In this document: piece by piece, positions 18,553 to 25,548 of the stretch
How the letters are laid out: every line of letters starts with the position of its first letter
How positions within the stretch are numbered: position 1 is the first letter of the stretch
DNA from: FW021-bin31 sp964647485
Lineage (GTDB): Bacteria; Bacteroidota; Bacteroidia; Chitinophagales; Chitinophagaceae
Direction of reading: 5' to 3'
DNA length: 64,000 nucleotides
Assembly (NCBI GenBank): GCA_964647485.1
Contig: CAZYHV010000016.1
Location: 19,676-83,675 of the forward strand
The notes under the pieces: generated by a model
Told to the model about the DNA's origin: nothing
What the model saw: only the letters and a program-made list of their open reading frames with translations
The model's database searches: none
Translations under genes and position numbers: made by a program

Positions 18553-20001
18553 ATGCTTAAGAAAACTCTTGCTCTTGTTGCTTTCTCCCTATTTTGTATT
18601 ACTATTACCCAAGCCCAATACCAACCGAATTGGGAATCTCTGGATAAAAAGAGCATTCCCGAATGGTATCAGGATGCTAAATTTGGTATTTTTATTCATT
18701 GGGGAGTCTATTCTGTACCTGCCTTTTCCAAAGTGGGAGGATATGCAGAATGGTATCAGCATAAATTACGTTCTGATTCTACCAGCCCTACGGCTAAATA
18801 TCAACATGAAGTTTATGGAAACCAATCCTACTATGATTTAGCTCAATATTTTAAAGCACAGCTCTTTGATCCGAAGGCCTGGGCACAATTATTCGAAAAG
18901 TCTGGAGCAAAGTATGTGGCATTGACTTCGAAACATCATGATGGGTATTGTTTATGGCCGAGCAAAGCGGGAGATCGGGATTGGGGATTTCCCTGGAATT
19001 CAACAGAGGTGGGACCGCATCAGAATCTTATAAAAGCATTGTTTACAGCATTAAAAAAGACAGATGTAAAACCAGGTCTGTATTATTCGCTCTATGAATG
19101 GTATAACCCTTTGTATTTAAGAAATGTAGATTCTTTTGTCACTCAACACACTATTCCCCAGTTAAAAGACTTAATTAATAATTATCATCCTTATGTGTTA
19201 TTTACCGATGGAGGATGGGATCAGAGTGCAAAGACTTGGCAAGCAACCAAGTTCTTGTCTTGGTTATATAATGATAGTCCGGTAAAAGACAGCATCGTTA
19301 CTTATGACCGATGGGGGAGTGGGATACGTTTCCATCATGGGATGGTTTATACTCCTGAATATCAACCGGGAAAGACTTTTGATGGACATTATTTTGAAGA
19401 AAGCCAGGGAATGGGATATTCTTATGGATATAATCGTGCAGAAGATATCTCAGATTATAGTTCCGGAAGGTTATTGACTTTGCAATTGATTGATATTGTA
19501 AGCCGAGGAGGAAACTTTTTGTTGGATGTTGGTCCTCGTTCGGATGGGAAAATTCCTGCAGTTATGCAGGAAAGACTATTACATATTGGGAAATGGTTGT
19601 CTATGAACGGGAAAGCTATCTATGGTACACGACCTTGGAAAAGAACGGTACAATGGACGAAAGGGAAACGAGATTATAAGCCAAAAAAGGGGGAGACTCT
19701 TTTATTAAAACAAACTATTGATCCTGATTCGGGTTATGCAACGAAAGAGATTTTCTTTACTCATAAAAAAGATACTTTGTTCTGTATTTTGCCACAATAT
19801 CCGAAAAAACAACTGGTCGTTAAAGATTTCCATCTCCCTCAAAATGCAACGGCTACATTATTGGCAAACGGAAAGCAACTTCCGTGGAAAAATACGGGGG
19901 AGAATGTGGAAGTAACTGTTCCTGAATTTGATCCTAATATGATGGAAGAATCGGATGCTTATGTGATTCAGTTTACAAGTGTTTCGGTGGCAAAGAGATA
20001 G
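18553..20001 (+). CDS. Secreted alpha-L-fucosidase, GH29 (subfamily A-like)
   Basis: The frame is open from TTG 18526, but ATG 18553 gives a clean signal peptide (MLKKTLALVAFSLFCITITQ, cleaved near AQ), so I chose it. The product is 482 residues. KFGIFIHWGVYSVPAFS, TSKHHDGYCLWPS and FTDGGWD with nucleophile D219 are GH29-A features; such enzymes hydrolyse broad alpha-fucosides. The C-terminal beta domain runs from about 370. The last residues SVSVAKR and the stop codon are encoded by the first unit of the adjacent 67-bp repeat, so the natural C-terminus has probably been altered by repeat insertion. Confidence 0.9.
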   Translation: MLKKTLALVAFSLFCITITQAQYQPNWESLDKKSIPEWYQDAKFGIFIHWGVYSVPAFSKVGGYAEWYQHKLRSDSTSPTAKYQHEVYGNQSYYDLAQYFKAQLFDPKAWAQLFEKSGAKYVALTSKHHDGYCLWPSKAGDRDWGFPWNSTEVGPHQNLIKALFTALKKTDVKPGLYYSLYEWYNPLYLRNVDSFVTQHTIPQLKDLINNYHPYVLFTDGGWDQSAKTWQATKFLSWLYNDSPVKDSIVTYDRWGSGIRFHHGMVYTPEYQPGKTFDGHYFEESQGMGYSYGYNRAEDISDYSSGRLLTLQLIDIVSRGGNFLLDVGPRSDGKIPAVMQERLLHIGKWLSMNGKAIYGTRPWKRTVQWTKGKRDYKPKKGETLLLKQTIDPDSGYATKEIFFTHKKDTLFCILPQYPKKQLVVKDFHLPQNATATLLANGKQLPWKNTGENVEVTVPEFDPNMMEESDAYVIQFTSVSVAKR

Positions 20002-20380
20002 CCACGGAAGCACGGAGAAGCACAGAAAAGAATCAGTGAAANNNNNNNNNNNNNNNNNNNNNNNNNNNNNNNNNNNNNNNNNNNNNNNNNNNNNNNNNNN
20101 NNNNNNNNNNNNNNNNNNNNNNNNNNNNNNNNNNNNNNNNNAAAAGAATCAGTGTCGTTCCGTGTCTCAGTGGCAAAGAGATAGCCACGGAAGCACAGAG
20201 AAGCACGGAAAAGAATCAGTGTTGTTCCGTGTTTCAGTGGCAAAGAGATAGCCACGGAAGCACGGAGAAGCACGGAAAAGAATCAGTGTCGTTCCGTGTC
20301 TCAGTGGCAAAGAGATAGCCACGGAAGCACGGAGAAGCACAGAAAAGAATCAGTGAAATTCTGCGTTTCAGTGGCAAAAA
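19987..20380. repeat. 67-bp tandem repeat array with assembly gap
   Basis: Units beginning GTGGCAAAGAGATAGCCACG start at 19987, 20170, 20237 and 20304, with a diverged unit (GTGGCAAAAA) at 20371; the last three steps are exactly 67 bases. Each unit holds an imperfect dyad: GCCACGGAAGCACGGA against the reverse complement of TCCGTGTCTCAGTGGC, 13 of 16 matching, so the RNA or single strand can fold into hairpins. Units differ by a few A/G or C/T changes. True copy number is unknown because of the N gap. Since 67 is not a multiple of three, frames rotate from unit to unit and yield spurious open reading frames on both strands. Confidence 0.9.
20042..20141. other. Assembly gap of 100 N inside the tandem array
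   Basis: Exactly 100 N separate two partial repeat units. A round 100 is the conventional placeholder for a gap of unknown size, so the array was probably collapsed or unresolved by short reads. Confidence 0.97.
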
Positions 20381-20391
20381 AACAAATACTT

Positions 20392-20739
20392 ATGAGTAAT
20401 TTAACAATCTATCACAATCCTCGATGCAGTAAAAGTAGGGGAGCATTAAAAATACTAGAAGAAAAAGGTTTATCTCCTGATGTTAGATATTATTTGAAGG
20501 AGGCACTTTCAGAAGAAGAGTTGAAGTTTTTATTGAATAAACTGGGTATAAGAGCTGAAGATCTTGTAAGAAAAGGAGAGAAGTTGTATAAGGAGCAATA
20601 TAGAGGAAAGACTCTTTCAGAGGCAGAATGGATACATGTTTTGACAGAACATCCTCGGCTAATAGAACGGCCTATTGTGATTAAAGGAAATAAAGCAGTT
20701 ATTGGTCGTCCACCGGAAAAGGTCATGGAGCTTATATAG
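20392..20739 (+). CDS. arsC: ArsC/Spx-family glutaredoxin-dependent arsenate reductase-like protein
   Basis: The open frame extends upstream into the 67-bp repeat to 20296, but ATG 20392 aligns with the family N-terminus, MSNLTIYHNPRCSKSRG. The 115-residue length is normal. The catalytic C12 lies in NPRCSKSRGAL; PRLIERPIV and IGRPPEKV are the downstream ArsC motifs with the substrate-contacting arginines. The family reduces arsenate to arsenite using a thiol partner; YffB-like members have unclear roles and no other ars gene is nearby. The repeat array ends only 12 bases before the start and may contain or replace its promoter. Confidence 0.85.
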   Translation: MSNLTIYHNPRCSKSRGALKILEEKGLSPDVRYYLKEALSEEELKFLLNKLGIRAEDLVRKGEKLYKEQYRGKTLSEAEWIHVLTEHPRLIERPIVIKGNKAVIGRPPEKVMELI

Positions 20740-20814
20740 CATTCTTGATAAATGAAGCAATCGGATTTTCATTAAGGGGTAACATTAACTTAAGAAGAGG
20801 TATTTCATGTCAAA

Positions 20815-20843
20815 CACCTTGAAAATATACAAGGTGGTTTTTT
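20815..20843 (+). terminator. Intrinsic terminator after arsC, in the leader of the next gene
   Basis: CACCTTG (20815-20821) pairs with CAAGGTG (20830-20836) around an 8-base loop, followed by GTTTTTT. It lies only 9 bases before the earliest start of the lipoprotein gene, so it either ends arsC transcription or acts as a leader hairpin. Confidence 0.7.
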
Positions 20844-20852
20844 AACCTTTAA

Positions 20853-21200
20853 ATGTTATCAATCATGAAAACAAAAAACTTTACGCTCAAAGACTGTAGC
20901 TCTTTTGTATTATTTCTTTTGGCTATGTTCTTCCTATTCTCTTGTTCTAAGAGTAATAATGCGGTGTATTGGAAAAATAGTACTCCATATTATCTCACTG
21001 ATGGTACCAAAGAAGCCATGGTAAAAGATATGGTTTTCTTTGGAGATAATATATATATTACGGGATATGAAAAGGCAGATCAAAGCCCCGGATCTAGTAA
21101 GATAGCTAAATATTGGATAAATGATGCTGCGCATGCAATAGCTCTTTCTGACGAAACAAATAAAGGAGAAGGATCCTATATATTTGTGACTGAAGAGTAG
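20853..21200 (+). CDS. Short lipoprotein with WK-x-LTDG propeller-type repeats
   Basis: This 115-residue lipoprotein has lipobox FLFSC (C near residue 31 from the first ATG; an alternative ATG at 20865 gives a shorter leader). After the lipid anchor there are about one and a half repeats: VYWKNSTPYYLTDGT, then FFGDNIYITGYE, then KYWINDAAHAIALSD and SYIFVT. Larger Bacteroidota surface proteins carry many such blades, so this may be a fragment or a minimal version. No specific function is recognised. It stands alone between two terminators. Confidence 0.6.
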   Translation: MLSIMKTKNFTLKDCSSFVLFLLAMFFLFSCSKSNNAVYWKNSTPYYLTDGTKEAMVKDMVFFGDNIYITGYEKADQSPGSSKIAKYWINDAAHAIALSDETNKGEGSYIFVTEE

Positions 21201-21230
21201 CCTATGAGTGTGTGTTTGTAGTAGTGAGAA

Positions 21231-21264
21231 GCCAATCTGCCAATGCGTGTAGATTGGCTTTTTT
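21231..21264 (+). terminator. Intrinsic terminator
   Basis: GCCAATCT (21231-21238) pairs perfectly with AGATTGGC (21251-21258), followed by six T. It ends the short lipoprotein transcript. Confidence 0.85.
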
Positions 21265-21412
21265 GGAAAAAAGAAGTTCAAAACTACAATAAACTATGTT
21301 AATAATTTGGAAATGAAGTGCTTAAAAGTGTATTTTTGAGTGATAGAGAAGTCGTTTTTGTGTCGTTTGGAACGGCTGATCTTTCTCTTATTGTAAACTT
21401 ATCAGGGATTAA

Positions 21413-23899
21413 ATGCGAACAATTTTACTCTTTATATTACTCTTATTAAGTGGTTTTTTAGCATTTGGACAAAATGTGGTGGTGAAAGGTGTTGTACGTG
21501 ATAAAAGTACGAAAGAACCGTTGCCTTTTTCTTCGATACAATTTAAAGGAACGACCATAGGAACAAGTACGAATGAAGATGGGGTTTATGAACTGCATCT
21601 TGATTATTTTCCGGGAGATACCATTTTAGCAAGGACGATTGGGTATAAAACACGATTGGTTGCGATAAATAAGAAGAAAAATCATCAGACTCTCAATATT
21701 GAATTGCAAAGAAAAGATTATACGCTGAACGAATTTGAAGTTCATGCAGGAGTAAATCCGGCATTGACGATGTTAAAAAAAATAATTAAGCATAAGCCGG
21801 AAAATAATCCGGAAAAATTATCTGCCTATACTGAGAAGATATATAACAAACTGGAGTTTGATTTAGATCGGTTGAATAAAAAGAAGATTCAACATTCTAA
21901 ATTATTAAAGCCTTTTGCCTTCCTGTTAAATAATATTGATTCTACCTCAAGTGATCAACCTTTTTTACCAATATTTTTGACTGAGACGATTTCTGATTTT
22001 TATTATAAAAATAATCCAAAGAAAGAGAAAGAAATTATTCGTGCAAGCCATCGTTCAGGAATAAAAAACAGTAGTTTTACTCAGTTTCTTGGAAATATGT
22101 ATCAGAAAATAAATATATATGATAATTATATTTCCGTATTTGGAAAAAAGTTTCCAAGTCCAATTAACAACAAAGCAACGGTTTTCTACAATTATCATTT
22201 AGTAGATACCCAATATATTGATCATCATTTATGTTATCAGATTGCGTTCGAGCCGCGACATAAAGAAGGACAATATTTTTTTGGTGATTTTTGGGTAAAT
22301 GATACCTCTTTTGCTATCAAAAAGATGAATCTTCAGGTGACAAAAGAGGCCAATATAAATTTTGTTCGTAAAATTAGTATAGTACAAGCTTTTAAAGCTT
22401 TGGGAGATACGGCTTGGTTGGCAACTGAAGACAAAATAATAGCCGAATTTATTCCCATTGGAGAGAATAAACCGGGTATTATTGGCAGAAAAACAACTCA
22501 TTATTATGATATTAAAATGGGGGATTCTGCCGTGAATCATATTTTAAATAAAAAAAAATACCGAGGGAGTAATCTTTTTGTTGAAGAAGGAGCCAATGCA
22601 AAAGCAGATAGTTTTTGGATCAAGCATCGGTTCATTGATTTGGGAAGAAATGAAAAAGCTATTTATAGCATGATGGATACCTTAGAGACTATGCCTTTGT
22701 ATCATAAATATGTGAATGTTATCCAATTTATTACGACAGGAACCAAGGCTTTTGGCCCGATTGAAATAGGACCTTATTATTATTTTATTAGTGGAAATCA
22801 ACGAGAAAAGATAAGATTACGTTTTGATGTAGGAACAACGAAAAACTTGTTTAAAAATATCTATCTGCATACCTATTTAGCCTATGGCTTTGGAGACCAT
22901 CAATTTAAAGGAGGAATATCCGGGTTGTGGCTCCTCCATCGACATCCCCGAATGTCACTTTATGCCTCTTATACTCATGATCTGGATAATGGAGGTGGAG
23001 GGAAAGATATTAGTACCGATAATATTTTTTCTCTGGCCATTAGGAAAAAAGGGATACCTCAAAAGTTTGTTATGGAGGATGAAAAAAAAATTGGTTTTTA
23101 TAAGGAATGGTTGAATGGTTTCTCCTTAGAAGGAACATTTACCAATAAACGTTACCATCCTTATGCTCCCTTGCCGATAAAAAGTGATTTTACGAAAGGA
23201 GTTGGTTCCTATAGTGTCTTGGATAATTCTGAATTTAAATTAGCCGCTCGTTTTGCCTATCGAGAGAAAATTTTAGAAGGAGACTATAAAAGAATGAGCT
23301 TGGGAAGTAAATATCCGATATTGAAAATCTCAGGAGCAGTCGGTTTGAAGGGAGTGTTGAATAGTGGATATCACTATGAAAAGTTGCAAGTTAAAATATC
23401 CGATAAAGTCTCTATTGCTCCTTTTGGGAAATTAGAGTATGCCTTATATAGTGGAAAAATATGGGGAGATCTGCCCTATTTACTTTTAAAAATCCATCAG
23501 GGGAATGAGCTTTATTATTATAATTATCATGCTTTTAATATGATGAATCGCTATGAGTTCTTAAGTGATGAATGGTTAGGATTTAATTTCGAACATCATA
23601 TCGGAGGAGGTCTTTTTAACTATATTCCTTTGTTGAAAAAATTAAAATTAAGACAATTTTGGACGGTGAAATATGTCATTGGCGGATTGTCTGATGTCAA
23701 TAAATCATTGAATTTTGGAAAAGGATACAATTTTCAAACATTGGAGGGGAATCCTTATCTAGAATTGGGAACAGGAGTAGAAAATATTTTGCATTTTATT
23801 CGTATAGATTTTGTTTGGCGAGTATTACCCCAATCGGGATTAGATATCCCTTTAAGCAGGAAATTTGGTATCTTTGGTAGCTTTAAACTCACATTTTGA
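21413..23899 (+). CDS. DUF5686 outer-membrane protein with N-terminal carboxypeptidase-like domain
   Basis: This 828-residue protein has a signal peptide cleaved near AFGQN. Residues about 24-105 form a CarboxypepD_reg-like domain (VVKGVVRDKSTKEPLPFSSI, GTTIGTSTNEDGVYEL), as found at the N-terminus of many Bacteroidota outer-membrane barrels. The remainder matches the DUF5686 type, with alternating aromatic strands to the C-terminal residue F that is typical of a beta-barrel (GIFGSFKLTF). Function is unknown; a periplasm-to-surface structural or transport role is inferred. It is monocistronic, flanked by a terminator and tRNA genes. Confidence 0.75.
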   Translation: MRTILLFILLLLSGFLAFGQNVVVKGVVRDKSTKEPLPFSSIQFKGTTIGTSTNEDGVYELHLDYFPGDTILARTIGYKTRLVAINKKKNHQTLNIELQRKDYTLNEFEVHAGVNPALTMLKKIIKHKPENNPEKLSAYTEKIYNKLEFDLDRLNKKKIQHSKLLKPFAFLLNNIDSTSSDQPFLPIFLTETISDFYYKNNPKKEKEIIRASHRSGIKNSSFTQFLGNMYQKINIYDNYISVFGKKFPSPINNKATVFYNYHLVDTQYIDHHLCYQIAFEPRHKEGQYFFGDFWVNDTSFAIKKMNLQVTKEANINFVRKISIVQAFKALGDTAWLATEDKIIAEFIPIGENKPGIIGRKTTHYYDIKMGDSAVNHILNKKKYRGSNLFVEEGANAKADSFWIKHRFIDLGRNEKAIYSMMDTLETMPLYHKYVNVIQFITTGTKAFGPIEIGPYYYFISGNQREKIRLRFDVGTTKNLFKNIYLHTYLAYGFGDHQFKGGISGLWLLHRHPRMSLYASYTHDLDNGGGGKDISTDNIFSLAIRKKGIPQKFVMEDEKKIGFYKEWLNGFSLEGTFTNKRYHPYAPLPIKSDFTKGVGSYSVLDNSEFKLAARFAYREKILEGDYKRMSLGSKYPILKISGAVGLKGVLNSGYHYEKLQVKISDKVSIAPFGKLEYALYSGKIWGDLPYLLLKIHQGNELYYYNYHAFNMMNRYEFLSDEWLGFNFEHHIGGGLFNYIPLLKKLKLRQFWTVKYVIGGLSDVNKSLNFGKGYNFQTLEGNPYLELGTGVENILHFIRIDFVWRVLPQSGLDIPLSRKFGIFGSFKLTF

Positions 23900-24019
23900 T
23901 AACAGTCATTTTCAAAATAGGGAAGAGTCTGTCAAACTGTTGATTAAAAACGATTTGTAGAGCTGTTTCCAAAAAGTGGGGAATAATGCGGGTTAAAACA
24001 ATCGGTTTATAGATCGTTG

Positions 24020-24090
24020 TTGCCCGACCAGGATTCGAACCCGGACTAACAGAACCAGAATCTGCTGTACTACCATTATACTATCGGGCA
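24020..24090 (-). tRNA. tRNA-Gln(CTG)
   Basis: The minus strand folds as a cloverleaf: acceptor TGCCCGA/TCGGGCA, anticodon stem GCAGA/TCTGT with loop TTCTGGT giving anticodon CTG, and T-arm CGGGTTCGAATCCTGG. CCA is not encoded. A second tRNA-Gln with anticodon TTG lies 99 bases away on the same strand. Confidence 0.93.
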
Positions 24091-24109
24091 AGGAAAGTGT
24101 TTATTAAGA

Positions 24110-24183
24110 AAAAGTAATCAGTAATTAGGAGGATTGCTTCTCGGTATAGTGAATACCTCGGTTTCCGAATACTGATTACTTTT
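24110..24183. repeat. Perfect 14-bp inverted repeat between two tRNA-Gln genes
   Basis: AAAAGTAATCAGTA (24110-24123) is the exact reverse complement of 24170-24183. The loop contains a second small hairpin GGTAT-AGTGA-ATACC. The 9-base sequence TTTATTAAG occurs just outside on the left (24100-24108) and overlapping the right arm (24181-24189). It could be a processing or termination structure of the tRNA transcript or a remnant of a small mobile element. Confidence 0.6.
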
Positions 24184-24189
24184 ATTAAG

Positions 24190-24260
24190 TTGCCCGACCA
24201 GGATTCGAACCTGGGCTGACAGGACCAAAACCTGTTGTGCTGCCGTTACACCATCGGGCA
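24190..24260 (-). tRNA. tRNA-Gln(TTG)
   Basis: The minus-strand cloverleaf has acceptor TGCCCGA/TCGGGCA, anticodon stem ACAGG/CCTGT and loop TTTTGGT, giving anticodon TTG. CCA is not encoded. It is probably the promoter-proximal member of a two-gene tRNA-Gln transcript with the CTG gene. Confidence 0.93.
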
Positions 24261-24370
24261 ATATGTTATTACCTTATTGAGGGCGCAAAAATACATGCTT
24301 TTTTTTAATGAGCAAATAAGTTGACAAAAAAATCTTTACCTTTGCATAAAAAATATAAATAAAGAAAGCG

Positions 24371-25222
24371 ATGGGTAAGAAACAATGGCTTGTGGCATTG
24401 ATAGGAATAGTCGTAGTAGTGGCTATTTATGCTTTTGGAGAGAGAGTAGTTCAGGCTAGTGATGCACCTGCTGTGAAGATGGCAAATGATGCAGCTAAAA
24501 TGTCAGGAACAACTGCTTCTGCGACCTCTTTTTCTTCTATTCTTAAGCAGGTCAAGAAGAACCAGCCTTCGGATGTGCAAATGAGATTGACTAGAATAGA
24601 AGGAACGGTTACTCGTGGTAATGTAAAAGAGCAGAAGGTAAGGGCTTATGGTCAGCTTGCTGCGGTTTGGGACAGCTTAGGGCAGGTCGCTATTGCTGCT
24701 CATTATAAAGGTGAACAAGGGAAGTTGGAAAATTCCGAAAAATCGTTAACCTTTGCAGCTTTTTTATTATTAAGGGATCAAGAGAAAACAGAAGATCCGG
24801 GAATTCGTCAATGGAAAATACAAGACGCAAAAGGGTTCTTAGAAAAAGCAGAGAATATAGATCCGAATAGTGACTCCGTACAGGTAGGACTTGCTCAGGT
24901 AGATGTAGCTTCCGGAGAGGTGATGCAAGGAGTTCAGAAACTTTTAAAAGTAACAAAAAAGGATCCTAATAATATAGCTGCAAATATGACTTTAGGGCGC
25001 CTATCTATTACTTCCGGACAATTTATGAAAGCTGTCGATCGATTACAAATTGTTGTAGATCAACAACCGCATAATGTTGAAGCACTGTATTATTTGGCAG
25101 AAGCATATAAAAATACCGGAAAGAAAGATAAAGCCATAAAGATTTTTGAAAAGTGTAAAGAGTTGGTAGATGATCCCGGCTTTGATAAAGAAATTGATAA
25201 TTATATTAAAAAATTTAAATAA
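24371..25222 (+). CDS. Membrane-anchored tetratricopeptide-repeat protein
   Basis: This 283-residue protein has one N-terminal membrane segment (QWLVALIGIVVVVAIYAFG), so it is anchored facing the periplasm. Helical TPR-type repeats occupy about 125-275, for example NIAANMTLGRLSITSGQFMKAVDRL and VEALYYLAEAYKNTGKKDKAIKIFEKC. TPRs mediate protein contacts; the partner is not known. TACCTTTG at 24337-24344 is a good -7 box 26 bases ahead of the start. It is followed by a tiny basic protein gene and RNase G on the same strand, an association that suggests a translation or RNA-related function. Confidence 0.75.
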   Translation: MGKKQWLVALIGIVVVVAIYAFGERVVQASDAPAVKMANDAAKMSGTTASATSFSSILKQVKKNQPSDVQMRLTRIEGTVTRGNVKEQKVRAYGQLAAVWDSLGQVAIAAHYKGEQGKLENSEKSLTFAAFLLLRDQEKTEDPGIRQWKIQDAKGFLEKAENIDPNSDSVQVGLAQVDVASGEVMQGVQKLLKVTKKDPNNIAANMTLGRLSITSGQFMKAVDRLQIVVDQQPHNVEALYYLAEAYKNTGKKDKAIKIFEKCKELVDDPGFDKEIDNYIKKFK

Positions 25223-25251
25223 ATTTTCTAAAACTATTAAAATTTAAAATT

Positions 25252-25341
25252 ATGCCTTCAGGAAAGAAAAGAAAGAGACGTAAGATTTCTACTCACAAAC
25301 GTAAGAAAAGGTTAAGACAAAATCGTCATAAGAAGAAATAG
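25252..25341 (+). CDS. 29-residue basic protein, AURKAIP1/COX24-domain (bS22-like)
   Basis: The translation starts MPSGKKRKRRKISTHK and ends RQNRHKKK; 29 residues, more than half Lys or Arg. It resembles the short AURKAIP1/COX24 C-terminal domain found in mitoribosomes and in actinobacterial ribosomal protein bS22, and similar small proteins are conserved in Bacteroidota. A ribosomal or rRNA-binding role is inferred. It starts 29 bases after the TPR gene and precedes RNase G. It is too short for ordinary ORF cut-offs and easily missed. Confidence 0.75.
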   Translation: MPSGKKRKRRKISTHKRKKRLRQNRHKKK

Positions 25342-25548
25342 GCTGCAATCTTGTAGTCTATTTTATCCTTTTATTCCCTGAAACCATTATCACTTGTACT
25401 TTAGGGATTCAATAGTAATTCTATATTTTTAGAGTCATGACAGTGATGTGCCTATAATAATAAGGCTCCTGTCTTTGGTCTATTACATTGATTATGCTGC
25501 TCAATTATAACAGAAGCAGTTTTTAGATAATGGTTAAAAACGATTTCA

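Noticed and set aside
19979..20273. Open frames through the 67-bp array, including WQRDSHGSTEKH-type sequences
   Set aside because: The period of 67 rotates the frame, the frames cross the N gap, and the same DNA is open on both strands. These are repeat translations, not genes.
19987..20380. CRISPR array
   Set aside because: The 67-bp units are directly adjacent with no unique spacers, and no cas genes are present.
20296..20391. N-terminal extension of ArsC into the repeat
   Set aside because: The extension is pure repeat sequence, while ATG 20392 matches the family N-terminus with Cys at the expected position.
24100..24189. MITE-type mobile element between tRNAs
   Set aside because: The flanking TTTATTAAG overlaps the right arm instead of lying cleanly outside, so a target duplication is not convincing; kept only as an inverted repeat.
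25342..25548. Terminator between the 29-residue gene and rng
   Set aside because: CTGCT/AGCAG near 25495-25520 followed by T is only 5 bp with a long loop, too weak to call.
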